64,000 nucleotides of DNA from Bacteroidetes bacterium 43-93 (GTDB lineage: Bacteria; Bacteroidota; Bacteroidia; Chitinophagales; Chitinophagaceae): positions 186,001-250,000 of the forward strand of contig MKUO01000001.1 of the NCBI GenBank assembly GCA_001897855.1, in the 5' to 3' direction. Under the pieces are notes generated by a model. The model was not told where the DNA came from, searched no databases, and saw only the letters and a list, made by a program, of their open reading frames with translations. Both the position numbers and the translations under genes were made by a program. Below, one piece after another: positions 9,479-17,143 of the stretch (positions are counted from its first letter, which is position 1; each line of letters opens with the position of its first letter).

Positions 9479-10912
9479 CTATGGGAAGATACCCAGTTCT
9501 TCGTAAGCAACACCAACTTTATTAATAGCAACGATAAATGCAGCTGTACGCATATCGTTGATATTATGTTCGCGCATTGCTTCGCGGATCTCGTGGAAAG
9601 AACCGATCATGGTATCTTCAAGGCCTGAATAAACCAGGTCTACTTCATCAGGTCCGTGCATGATGTGCTGACGTTCCATGTCAGATACCTTCTTACCTGT
9701 CAGGCTTTCTACTGTTTCCAGGATAGAGCCGTTTTGGTTTTCGCTGAAACGTTTGTCCATACGGCCAAAACGTACGTGGCTCAGGTTTTTCAGCCATTCG
9801 AAGTAAGATACGGTAACACCACCTGCATTCAGGTACATATCAGGTATGATGATAGCACCTTTCGCCAGCAATATTTCATCAGCCTCCGGAGTTAATGGCC
9901 CGTTAGCACCTTCACCAATTATTTTAGCTTTAATGCGGTCTGCATTATCTGCATTGATCACGTTTTCTAATGCTGCAGGTATCAGGATATCGCATTCCTG
10001 TTCGATAACGTCAAATCCGTTTTTGAAATCAGTAGCACCTGCAAAGCCAAGGATAGAACCTGTAGCCTTACGGTGGGCAACTACTGCTTCCAGGTCAAGG
10101 CCGTTAGCGTTGTATACACCGCCTTCGTATTCAGCAAGGCCTACTATTACAGCACCGCCTTTTTCAAAGAATTTAGCAGCGTGGTAACCTACGTTGCCCA
10201 AACCTTGTACAATTACTTTCTTGCCTTTAACGCCCGGTGTCAGCCCGATGCGTTTCATGTCTTCTTCCATTTTGCACAGCTCGCGTACACCGTAGAATAC
10301 GCCAAGGCCTGTAGCTTCTGTACGACCGCGTACACCACCTTGTGCTATTGGTTTACCTGTAACGCAACCCATTGCATCTACTTCACCCGGTTTCAGGGAA
10401 GCATAAGTATCTACGATCCAGCTCATTTCGCGTGCACCGGTACCATAGTCAGGTGCAGGTACGTCGATGCCGGGGCCGATGAAGTTTTTCTTTACCAGTT
10501 CAGATGCATAACGGCGTGTGATCTTTTCCAGTTCAAACGTTGTATAGTTCTTAGGGTTGATCCTGATGCCACCTTTACCACCACCAAACGGTACATTTAC
10601 AATAGCGCATTTGTAAGTCATAAGTGCAGCAAGCGCCATCACTTCGTCCTGGTTTACATCCATGCTGTAGCGGATACCGCCTTTACAAGGCAGTTTGTGA
10701 TGAGAGTGCTGTACGCGGTAAGCTTCAATAACCTCTATTTTATCCCCAATGCGCACCGGGAATTTCATTTGATATATAGAGTTACAAGCTTTTATCTGCT
10801 CAAGGATACCTTTTTCAAACCTTGTATAGGCAGCTGCTTTGTCGAAGTTGCGCTCAACACCCTGGAAAAAACTATAATGTTTTTGGGTTTGGGCTGTTGC
10901 TGTTTCTGACAT
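9479..10912 (-). CDS. gdhA: Glutamate dehydrogenase
   Basis: Interconverts glutamate with 2-oxoglutarate and ammonia. The product has 477 residues. Family motifs are clear: [15 protein letters not shown] with the substrate-binding Lys, [36 protein letters not shown] with the catalytic Asp, [14 protein letters not shown], and the dinucleotide fold [17 protein letters not shown]. The C-terminal lobe has [20 protein letters not shown]. The overall pattern resembles the hexameric NAD-type (RocG/GudB-like) enzymes, but cofactor preference cannot be fixed by eye. It lies 32 bases after ccmD on the same strand and probably shares its transcript. Confidence 0.92.
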   Translation of the reverse strand: MSETATAQTQKHYSFFQGVERNFDKAAAYTRFEKGILEQIKACNSIYQMKFPVRIGDKIEVIEAYRVQHSHHKLPCKGGIRYSMDVNQDEVMALAALMTYKCAIVNVPFGGGKGGIRINPKNYTTFELEKITRRYASELVKKNFIGPGIDVPAPDYGTGAREMSWIVDTYASLKPGEVDAMGCVTGKPIAQGGVRGRTEATGLGVFYGVRELCKMEEDMKRIGLTPGVKGKKVIVQGLGNVGYHAAKFFEKGGAVIVGLAEYEGGVYNANGLDLEAVVAHRKATGSILGFAGATDFKNGFDVIEQECDILIPAALENVINADNADRIKAKIIGEGANGPLTPEADEILLAKGAIIIPDMYLNAGGVTVSYFEWLKNLSHVRFGRMDKRFSENQNGSILETVESLTGKKVSDMERQHIMHGPDEVDLVYSGLEDTMIGSFHEIREAMREHNINDMRTAAFIVAINKVGVAYEELGIFP

Positions 10913-10944
10913 ACTATATTGTTATGTTTATAAATTAATGATTA

Positions 10945-11148
10945 CTAATTACCTTTTTCGAGTTTGCTGATTTTACGATCCAGCCTTACCAGGTATAAAA
11001 TAATCCCGGCAAAGATAGTGGCTAATACCAAAACCACAACGTAAATTTTGCCCTGCGAACGGAAGGTGTCAGCCATCTCCGGCTGGGCTTCCTGGGCCTT
11101 TGCTGCAACTGTTAGCAGCATCAATATTAGCAGTGATATTTTACGCAT
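10945..11148 (-). CDS. ccmD: CcmD-like small membrane protein
   Basis: The product has 67 residues: an N-terminal signal-like hydrophobic segment ending in AKAQ, then a second helix (VVVLVLATIFAGIILYLV) and a basic tail RLDRKISKLEKGN. Size, topology and position right after the ccsA/ccmC gene (14-base gap) match the CcmD proteins annotated in Bacteroidota, which assist heme handover in cytochrome c maturation. Sequence alone would be too short to prove this; context carries the call. Confidence 0.75.
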   Translation of the reverse strand: MRKISLLILMLLTVAAKAQEAQPEMADTFRSQGKIYVVVLVLATIFAGIILYLVRLDRKISKLEKGN

Positions 11149-11162
11149 GAGTTGAGATTTTG

Positions 11163-11828
11163 CTAGAAAGTATTTTCTGTTTTGAACCTGAATAAGTTGA
11201 TGCGTATATGCAAAGTGCTGATCCAGTAACCTAGCAGGAACCAGCCTATAACGGCAGGGTAGAAGACCATCCTCATCCTGTTATCAAGGTCGTAATTGCT
11301 AAAAGCAGGATTGCCGCCATTACCTGGGTGCAGAGAATCTACCATCCTTGGCAATACAAATAGCAATGGGATCATGAGCGCGAATGCAAAGACATTATAC
11401 ACGGCAGATATCTTAGCCCTCTTCTCTTCATCTTTTATACCACCGCGTAAAATCAGGTAGGCAAAATAGCTGAGCATACATATAGCGGTTGCCAGTTGTT
11501 TAGGGTCGTTGCTCCATGGCTCGCCCCATGTGTACTTAGCCCATTCCATACCTGTAAGCATACCGAAGATGCTAAACAGGATACCGATTTTGGCAAAGCC
11601 CACGGCACGTATGTCCAGCTCCAGGTCGCCTTTGCGCAGGTATGATAAAGAGAAGTAAAAGGAAAAACCGAACAGCAGGATCATGGTAAACCACATAGGT
11701 ACGTGGAAGTATAGGTTGCGTATGGTTTCGTTGAGTATGAAACGTGCAGGCACCGGTAGTAGTAACCCCCCAATTATGGTATAAGCCAGCATTATGACGC
11801 AGAGTACTTTCCACCACAAGCTACGCAT
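11163..11828 (-). CDS. ccsA: Heme-handling protein CcmC/CcsA for cytochrome c assembly
   Basis: Integral membrane protein of 221 residues with about six helices. The heme-handling WWD-type motif is visible as MEWAKYTWGEPWSNDPKQLA. Flanking periplasmic His residues (LYFHVPMW before it and SLHPGNGG after it) fit heme ligands of the CcmC/CcsA family. It passes heme to the periplasmic chaperone during cytochrome c maturation. ccmD follows directly and ccmB precedes it on the same strand. Symbol ccsA or ccmC are both in use for this short form. Confidence 0.85.
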   Translation of the reverse strand: MRSLWWKVLCVIMLAYTIIGGLLLPVPARFILNETIRNLYFHVPMWFTMILLFGFSFYFSLSYLRKGDLELDIRAVGFAKIGILFSIFGMLTGMEWAKYTWGEPWSNDPKQLATAICMLSYFAYLILRGGIKDEEKRAKISAVYNVFAFALMIPLLFVLPRMVDSLHPGNGGNPAFSNYDLDNRMRMVFYPAVIGWFLLGYWISTLHIRINLFRFKTENTF

Positions 11829-11848
11829 AGGCTATTCTAAAATTTTGG

Positions 11849-11876
11849 CAAATGTAAGAGAATTGCCAATATCAAA
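11849..11876 (-). promoter_or_regulatory. Promoter for ccsA-ccmD-gdhA
   Basis: On the minus strand a TACATTTG (11849-11856) is preceded 16 bp upstream by TTTG (11873-11876). This is the Bacteroidota promoter form with a slightly short spacer. It lies 20 bases before the ccsA start. Confidence 0.5.
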
Positions 11877-11990
11877 GTTTGTTTTTATAAAACAGTCGCG
11901 CACAGGTTATTTATAGGGAAAGGGGTTACATGGTGTTTGTTTGTTATGTGTTTAGCGTTGTACTTTTTGGATATATGATGCAGTTTGCAA

Positions 11991-12644
11991 TTATTCCTGC
12001 CATAGAAAAGGAAACAGGATTAATCCGAGCACAACTACCAATATGCTCAAGGCGATCAGGACTGCTGCCAATACCCACCATCCGGGTTGATATACGGGAG
12101 CAATTGCTTTTAATGACAGATTACTTAATATCATCAATACAGGTATTACCAACGGGAAGCCCAATATCGCCATCAGGGCGGCGTTTTGCTGCGCACGTGC
12201 AGCTATAGCCGATAGAAAAGTAAATACTACAGAAAGGCTTACACTGCCGGCTGCAGTTACTGCAACAAACAATGCTGTTTGGGTAAGATGATTACCCAAC
12301 AGTACCGTAAACAGGAAAAAGCTTACCAGGCTCATCAATAGCAATAGCACAACACTATATATCATCTTTGCCAGCAAAAATGTGGATGGCTTTACAATGG
12401 TAAAATAATACCTGAACCTATTGGGGTGCTCCTGCAAGAAACTTTTGGCTACCGAGTTAACCGCCACAAACAATTGTGTGATCCAGAACAGCGCGTTCCA
12501 TATTTTAGCTTCCGGCTGCCCTGCCATCATATACACGGCAAATACAGTAGCGCCCACATACAGCAACACACCGAACAGTGTATGCTTCTGTCTCCATTCT
12601 ATCAACAAGTCTTTTTTTACCAGTGCTGCGAGTTGCGATAACAT
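11991..12644 (-). CDS. ccmB: Heme exporter protein CcmB
   Basis: ABC-type permease subunit of the CcmAB complex of cytochrome c maturation. The product has 217 residues with six membrane helices after the soluble start SQLAALVKKDLLIEWRQKH, which is the conserved CcmB N-terminus. GFPLVIPVLMILS near the end is also family-typical. I chose the ATG at 12644. The frame stays open to 13025, but the extension would run antisense through two tRNA genes. ccmA is not in this window, so the ATPase is encoded elsewhere. Confidence 0.88.
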   Translation of the reverse strand: MLSQLAALVKKDLLIEWRQKHTLFGVLLYVGATVFAVYMMAGQPEAKIWNALFWITQLFVAVNSVAKSFLQEHPNRFRYYFTIVKPSTFLLAKMIYSVVLLLLMSLVSFFLFTVLLGNHLTQTALFVAVTAAGSVSLSVVFTFLSAIAARAQQNAALMAILGFPLVIPVLMILSNLSLKAIAPVYQPGWWVLAAVLIALSILVVVLGLILFPFLWQE

Positions 12645-12649
12645 GGCGG

Positions 12650-12657
12650 CAAAGGTA
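12650..12657 (-). promoter_or_regulatory. -7 promoter element of ccmB
   Basis: Minus-strand TACCTTTG ends 5 bases before the ccmB ATG. If it is used, the transcript would begin at or next to the start codon. The -33 position has TCTG, not TTTG. Confidence 0.4.
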
Positions 12658-12747
12658 ATGTATAATGTTGCGTTGCAGAAGAAGCCAGTAAAGACGCATA
12701 GTATTAAGAACAATAATAAATAGTAGAAAAATTTTTTTGAAAAGGAG

Positions 12748-12778
12748 TTTGGATATTTACAAACGTCCTGTATCTTTG
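12748..12778 (+). promoter_or_regulatory. Promoter of tRNA-Gly
   Basis: TTTG (12748-12751), a 19-bp spacer and TATCTTTG (12771-12778) form a complete match to the Bacteroidota housekeeping promoter. Transcription would start about 20 bases before the tRNA. Confidence 0.82.
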
Positions 12779-12803
12779 CACTCCCAAAGTTCTTAAAGCA
12801 TAT

Positions 12804-12876
12804 GCGGAAGTAGCTCAGTTGGTAGAGCATCACCTTGCCAAGGTGAGGGTCGCGGGTTCGAGTCTCGTCTTCCGCT
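12804..12876 (+). tRNA. tRNA-Gly(GCC)
   Basis: All arms fold. Acceptor GCGGAAG pairs with CTTCCGC, with discriminator T. The D arm contains GCTCAGTTGGTAGAGC, and the anticodon stem TCACC/GGTGA encloses TTGCCAA with anticodon GCC. The T arm contains GGTTCGAGT. CCA is not encoded. Confidence 0.97.
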
Positions 12877-12884
12877 CTAAGAGA

Positions 12885-12912
12885 TTCCAAACCACACGGT
12901 TTGGAATTTTTT
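12885..12912 (+). terminator. Terminator after tRNA-Gly
   Basis: A 9-bp stem TTCCAAACC / GGTTTGGAA with loop ACAC, followed by TTTTTTATTT. It separates the two tRNA genes into different transcripts. A weak promoter-like TACTATTG at 12918-12925 could serve the next tRNA. Confidence 0.75.
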
Positions 12913-12936
12913 ATTTGTACTATTGCGTACAAGGAT

Positions 12937-13022
12937 GCCCTGGTGGCGGAACAGGTAGACGCGCAGGACTTAAAATCCTGTTTGCCGCAAGGCGAGTACG
13001 GGTTCGATTCCCGTCTGGGGCA
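12937..13022 (+). tRNA. tRNA-Leu(UAA)
   Basis: Acceptor GCCCTGG pairs with CTGGGGC with two G-U pairs, discriminator A. The anticodon stem CAGGA/TCCTG encloses CTTAAAA with anticodon TAA. A long variable arm (TTTGCCGCAAGGCGAGT region) is typical of Leu tRNA, and the T arm has GGTTCGATT. CCA is not encoded. Confidence 0.97.
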
Positions 13023-13030
13023 CATATTAA

Positions 13031-13070
13031 GGGAAAGAGAGCAACAAGCGTGTGCTCTCTTTCCCTTTTT
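13031..13070 (+). terminator. Terminator after tRNA-Leu(UAA)
   Basis: A 13-bp perfect stem GGGAAAGAGAGCA / TGCTCTCTTTCCC with a 9-base loop and a following T run. Confidence 0.88.
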
Positions 13071-13253
13071 TCTTGCTCTCTTTCTGTTTTCCCCTCTGAA
13101 TGGATTGTTTTTTTACAAGAGCTACAACATGTTTCCCTTTGAGGGTAGATTTTCATCTCTGGCAATAAAGCTCAACGGGCCGTTCTCTACATTTTCTCTC
13201 GTACAGATTATAAAGTTGCAGGTTTACAATTCGGCAATTAAACAGAAAACGGC

Positions 13254-14501
13254 TTAACTGGCCGGATTTTTACGTAGCTCATTGATTTGTTTTTGTATCA
13301 TTTCCTTTTCTGTATTTGTCTTGCAAAGCTGGAGTGCCTCGGTTAAGTATTCGATTGTTTTGCTAATATTAATTTCTTTGTATAGCTCTGCTAAAAGAAT
13401 AAAATAAAAATGACTTGTTTTTAACCCTAGAATCTCAGCTTCCGTTATTGCCACAAGATTTCCGTGAACTTTTGAGAGTGCCCAAATTCTGTTTAATGCT
13501 ATTACCGGTGAATGATTAGCCAACAATAAAACGTCATATAATTTCAGAATACTTGGCCATTTATCGGAATTACTATTGTCTACCGTATGCCAATATGCAA
13601 TGCTTGCTTCAAAGTAATATGTTGAAGTAATTTCCCATTTGGACGCTTGTTGTAAATAATAGAACCCTTTTTCAATAAATTCACTATCCCAAAGAGTTTT
13701 ATCTTGGTCATTAAGCAATATAACGCCACCATCTATTGATTGTCTTGCTTCTAATCGCGAAGAGTGAAAGCACATTAATGACATTAAGGCGTTGGTGGCG
13801 TGATTATTTGTTAATGTATTGTCCAGAAGTAAATAAGTTAAGTTTAATGCTTCAGCACAAAGCTCTTTCCTCACAATAGAATTATTACTTTCTGAATAGT
13901 ACCCTTCGCTAAACAATAGATATATTGTTTGGACTACAGTATTTAAACGCTCGTTGATTTCTTTGTCGGGCGGCAATTCCATCTTGATCTTTTCTGAGTA
14001 GAGTTTCCTCTTCGCTCGTTGCAAGCGTTTATGGATGGTTTCCTTGTTAGATAAAAGTGCGTTTGCAATTTCATCTAAACCTAATCCACATAAAGTTCGC
14101 AATGCCAGGCAAATTTGCGCTTCTTTTGAAATGGACGGATGACATACCGCGAAGAGCATTTGAAGTTGACTATCAGAAATGTTTTTATCAGAAAAATCGA
14201 TCATTGTTTCGATCGATTCATCTTCGTCATTTGAGTTCTTCGTAACAAATTTGGAGAAACTGTTATTTCTGGTAAGGTGATTCCTTAGTTTGTTTTTTGC
14301 AACAGTGTAAAGCCAGGCCGTTGGATTTACAGGACTTCCTTTATAAGGCCATATATCAAGTGCCGACAAAAATGTTTCACTTACAATATCTTCCGCTATT
14401 TCAATGTGTTTAAGACCAAAAGATTTGACAAGCACAGATACTATTTTGCTGTACTCTATTTTAAATAAATGAGGAATCAGTTCGTTATTATCATGTTCCA
14501 T
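13254..14501 (-). CDS. ECF42-like RNA polymerase sigma factor with C-terminal extension
   Basis: Alternative sigma factor. The product has 415 residues, about twice the size of a classical ECF factor. Residues about 10-80 form region 2 (EIAEDIVSETFLSALDIWP, PTAWLYTVAKNKLRNHLTR). Residues about 115-170 form region 4 (LALRTLCGLGLDEIANAL, KETIHKRLQRAKRKL). The rest is a long helical extension with LFSEGYY and ELCAEALNLTYLL, seen in the ECF42 group (DUF6596/TPR-like). These factors have no classical anti-sigma and sit beside YCII/DGPF proteins, as here: the YCII gene is 203 bases upstream on the same strand. The gene appears AT-richer than its surroundings. Target genes are unknown. Confidence 0.85.
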   Translation of the reverse strand: MEHDNNELIPHLFKIEYSKIVSVLVKSFGLKHIEIAEDIVSETFLSALDIWPYKGSPVNPTAWLYTVAKNKLRNHLTRNNSFSKFVTKNSNDEDESIETMIDFSDKNISDSQLQMLFAVCHPSISKEAQICLALRTLCGLGLDEIANALLSNKETIHKRLQRAKRKLYSEKIKMELPPDKEINERLNTVVQTIYLLFSEGYYSESNNSIVRKELCAEALNLTYLLLDNTLTNNHATNALMSLMCFHSSRLEARQSIDGGVILLNDQDKTLWDSEFIEKGFYYLQQASKWEITSTYYFEASIAYWHTVDNSNSDKWPSILKLYDVLLLANHSPVIALNRIWALSKVHGNLVAITEAEILGLKTSHFYFILLAELYKEINISKTIEYLTEALQLCKTNTEKEMIQKQINELRKNPAS

Positions 14502-14667
14502 TGCTAGTCAAAAAGCTTTTTGTTGCTTCAACAAGTCGCACTAAGACAGATCATTAACTAATTAGAAGGGTTTATCTCCTGACTTCAAACCATAAATTGC
14601 CAATAAACATTTTCGGAATGGCAATTTGCTTTTTTTTTATAATATCTTCATTCGTCAATCCATTTAT

Positions 14668-14700
14668 AGGAAAGGCTGCCATAGTGAGACAGCCTTTCCT
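14668..14700 (-). terminator. Hairpin between the YCII gene and the sigma gene
   Basis: An 11-bp perfect stem AGGAAAGGCTG / CAGCCTTTCCT with an 11-base loop lies just after the YCII stop codon. The T run on the minus strand is weak (TATAAAT), so it may only partly stop transcription or act in mRNA processing. Confidence 0.5.
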
Positions 14701-14704
14701 TAGT

Positions 14705-15049
14705 TTAGCCGTGCTTTAAAATTTGCCTCACTTCTACAGTATTGCCTTCGCCTTGTAAAATAGGCGCTCCTTTTGCAAATTCTGCTGCTTCATCTGCTGA
14801 TTCTGCCATAACGACAATATACCCTCCAAGCGTTTCTTTAATGTCTCCAAACGGACCATTTGTAACAAGCTTTTTGTGATTAACAACCTTCGCATCGTCA
14901 AAAAGTAGTCCTGTACCGCTGACAAATTTGTTTTTTGCAACAATACTGTTTACCCAGTCCATTTGTTGTTTCATCCAATGCTGGATTTGTTCCGGTGATA
15001 CTTTCCCGTTCACGTTTTCGTGTCTAAATAGAAGAATGTACTCTTTCAT
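14705..15049 (-). CDS. YCII-related (DGPF) protein, partner of the sigma factor
   Basis: Small protein of 114 residues with the dimeric ferredoxin-like YCII fold. It begins MKEYILLFRHENVNGK, and the family signature appears as VTNGPFGDIKETLGGYIV, with Asn in place of the usual Asp of DGPF. The C-terminal part AAEFAKGAPILQGEGNTVEVR is also family-typical. DGPF proteins occur next to ECF42 sigma factors and are thought to be part of their regulon or signalling; the exact role is not established. It lies upstream of the sigma gene on the same strand. Confidence 0.85.
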   Translation of the reverse strand: MKEYILLFRHENVNGKVSPEQIQHWMKQQMDWVNSIVAKNKFVSGTGLLFDDAKVVNHKKLVTNGPFGDIKETLGGYIVVMAESADEAAEFAKGAPILQGEGNTVEVRQILKHG

Positions 15050-15338
15050 TTTGATTGATTTTAATTGTTATTGAATATTTGAACTACAATCCAATAACAA
15101 TTGAGTTTCCCACAAAGGGACATCCTAAAGGTAAAAGATCTCCTGTTGATATATTGTATGTTTTAATGTGGAGGCTGCTGTTTGTACATTTTCCCAACAA
15201 AAACAGTCTTGCGCAGGGTGTGTGAATTTCGCGGGAAGACTCAGGTATCTGATCCGAAGTTTTGTTGGTAAGAGGTGTATTAAGGCCAATCCATTTGGAT
15301 CAGCTTTTTTTGTACTTTTCCTGTATATCTGTTGCACG
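15050..15338. other. Intergenic stretch without a convincing gene
   Basis: This 289-base gap separates the divergent YCII and channel-like genes. A minus-strand frame (15125-15412) overlaps the signal-peptide region of the channel gene and has no protein-like features. I see no tRNA, strong hairpin or clear TAnnTTTG promoter. Confidence 0.5.
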
Positions 15339-16343
15339 ATGCAAAACTTCTTCCGCAGGAAAGTATTTCTTTCGCTTGGTATCCTGGTAGCATTGCTGGT
15401 TAGTACCTGCATTTCATATGCTCAAACAACAGTTACAGATTCCGCTTCAAAAGGGCCCGATACCGTGAAAACAGGTATCTATATCACCAGCATCCATAAC
15501 ATAGATTTCAAGGAAAAGGAATACGCCATCACATTCTGGCTTTGGCTGAAATATGCGAACAGGAAGTTTGACTTCCTCAATAATTTAGAGATACCGGGGG
15601 CTAAAACAATGAGCAGGTCTTTTGCTACGATCGATAGCAGCGGCGCATTGGTTTATGTACTCATGAAGATGCAGTGCGTGATGAAGGATTCGTGGAAGAT
15701 CAACAATTTTCCTTTCGATAAGCAAAAGCTCCACCTCTCCATAGAGAATTCTCAATTTGATTCCAAAGCTCTTGTGTTTGCCCCGGATACTTTTGGTAAA
15801 CACTTCGATCCGCGTTTCACATTGAGAGGGTGGGATATTGACAGCCTGACCGTCAAAGCCGGCACTAAAATATATGAAACAACATTTGGCGATACCTCTA
15901 TAAAACAACCAAGAAGCACTTATGGCAATTTTAAAGTAACCATATTGATAGACCGCAGCGCTATGGGACTTTTCTGGAAGATGTTCCTTGGGATGTATGT
16001 GGCATTCCTGATAGCCTACATGTGTTTCTACATCCATGCCGATAGCATTGACTCCCGCTTTGGCCTTAGTGTTGGTGCATTGTTTGCAGTAGTGGGTAAC
16101 AAGTATATTATAGATTCTGCACTGCCGGAATCAAGTTCCTTTACCCTGGTAGATATGCTGCACGGCATTACGCTCTTTTGCATATTGGTAGTGATTGTTT
16201 GTACTGCATATTCACTAAAGCTGGTAAAGGATGGTAAAGAAGCCGCAGCCAGGCGTTTTGATATGACTACTGCCCAGTTGCTTTTAGCTGCTTATGTGTT
16301 GGTAAATATTTATTTCATCTGGCAGGCTACACTGGGCAATTAG
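15339..16343 (+). CDS. Protein resembling pentameric ligand-gated ion channels (Cys-loop superfamily)
   Basis: The product has 334 residues from the ATG at 15339: signal peptide (1-29, ending SYAQ), an extracellular beta-rich domain (about 40-205), then four membrane helices at about 209-232, 240-262, 268-294 and 311-330. The diagnostic sequence is NNFPFDKQKLHLSIE (FPFD at 124-127), matching the FPFDxQ of the Cys-loop, without the two loop cysteines, as in bacterial homologues. A GxW-type strand (LRGWDIDSL) and the order TM1, short loop, TM2 ending in Pro, TM3, long loop, TM4 fit this fold. The upstream open frame from 15168 adds no signal character. The ligand and ion are unknown. It is a stand-alone gene followed by a convergent response-regulator gene. 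A remote homologue outside the channel family remains possible. Confidence 0.62.
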   Translation: MQNFFRRKVFLSLGILVALLVSTCISYAQTTVTDSASKGPDTVKTGIYITSIHNIDFKEKEYAITFWLWLKYANRKFDFLNNLEIPGAKTMSRSFATIDSSGALVYVLMKMQCVMKDSWKINNFPFDKQKLHLSIENSQFDSKALVFAPDTFGKHFDPRFTLRGWDIDSLTVKAGTKIYETTFGDTSIKQPRSTYGNFKVTILIDRSAMGLFWKMFLGMYVAFLIAYMCFYIHADSIDSRFGLSVGALFAVVGNKYIIDSALPESSSFTLVDMLHGITLFCILVVIVCTAYSLKLVKDGKEAAARRFDMTTAQLLLAAYVLVNIYFIWQATLGN

Positions 16344-16358
16344 TACTTGTAGTACTTG

Positions 16359-17030
16359 TCATGCCTTTTCAGATGGGGAGGTTACAAGTCCCGTTTGTAG
16401 TGCAAACATCACCAGCGCACTACGGCTTTTGATATTCAGTTTTAGAAACAAGTCATCACGATAGCCGTCTATAGTGCGGGGGCTTAGTTCCATTTGCAGG
16501 GCTATTTGTTTATAGCTCATATCACTGCAGCATAATCGAAGGAATTCCTGCTCATTTTTGTTCAGCTTCAGCTTACGCACATCTTCATACATCGAGTTGT
16601 TTAAATAATGCTTCACCAGTTCTGTATGATAATATCCTTTATTGTGTACCTGCTTTATTGCTGTGAATAATTCATCTGTGTCTACTTCCTTGGGCAGGCA
16701 GCAGCTGGCGCCTTCGCGCACCGTGCGTATGATGGTATATTCATTATAATGCACAGATAAAATGACCACTTTTATATTAGGCCAGTATTGTTTTATAGCA
16801 GAGAGTGTTTCGTATCCATCCATCACCGGCATACTAATATCCAGGATGCAGATGTCAGGTTTATTTTCGGCCGACTTTATTTTACTGATCAGTTCCTCTC
16901 CATTGTTTGCTTCAATATCTACCCCGCAAGGTTTGTAAGAATTAAGCAGCAAAATCAATCCTTTTCTTAGAATGGGTACATCATCCGCAATGGCAATGCG
17001 AATGATCTTATTAGGACTAACTGTAACCAT
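16359..17030 (-). CDS. NarL/FixJ-type response regulator (REC-LuxR)
   Basis: Cytoplasmic two-component transcription regulator of 223 residues. The receiver domain begins IRIAIADDVPILRKGL, with the phosphoacceptor Asp in PDICILDISMPVMDGYE and the Lys in CLPKEVDTDEL. The C-terminal LuxR-type helix-turn-helix is EQEFLRLCCSDMSYKQIALQ followed by LSPRTIDGYRDDLFLKLNI. No histidine kinase is adjacent on the same strand; the hybrid kinase at 18208 is the nearest. Targets are unknown. Confidence 0.9.
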   Translation of the reverse strand: MVTVSPNKIIRIAIADDVPILRKGLILLLNSYKPCGVDIEANNGEELISKIKSAENKPDICILDISMPVMDGYETLSAIKQYWPNIKVVILSVHYNEYTIIRTVREGASCCLPKEVDTDELFTAIKQVHNKGYYHTELVKHYLNNSMYEDVRKLKLNKNEQEFLRLCCSDMSYKQIALQMELSPRTIDGYRDDLFLKLNIKSRSALVMFALQTGLVTSPSEKA

Positions 17031-17143
17031 GGTAATAATGTTTAAGGTGGTTGTTCCTGATAACTAATTGCTTACAAGGTACAACATCAAAATATTAAAG
17101 AAAAGGGTGTTTTAACGGTATATAGCTAAAAAACTTAGCGATT

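Noticed and set aside
12645-13025. A frame extending ccmB upstream by 127 residues
   Set aside because: It runs antisense through tRNA-Gly and tRNA-Leu and their terminator; the conserved CcmB start is at 12644.
12819-13257. Plus-strand frames across the tRNA genes
   Set aside because: They are translations of tRNA and terminator sequence and show no protein features.
12804-15049. Integrated mobile element next to the tRNA genes
   Set aside because: No integrase, transposase or direct repeat of a tRNA end could be found; only the sigma/YCII pair looks possibly acquired.
15125-15412. Minus-strand frame of 95 codons upstream of the channel-like gene
   Set aside because: No signal, motif or promoter; it overlaps the signal-peptide region of a better-supported gene.
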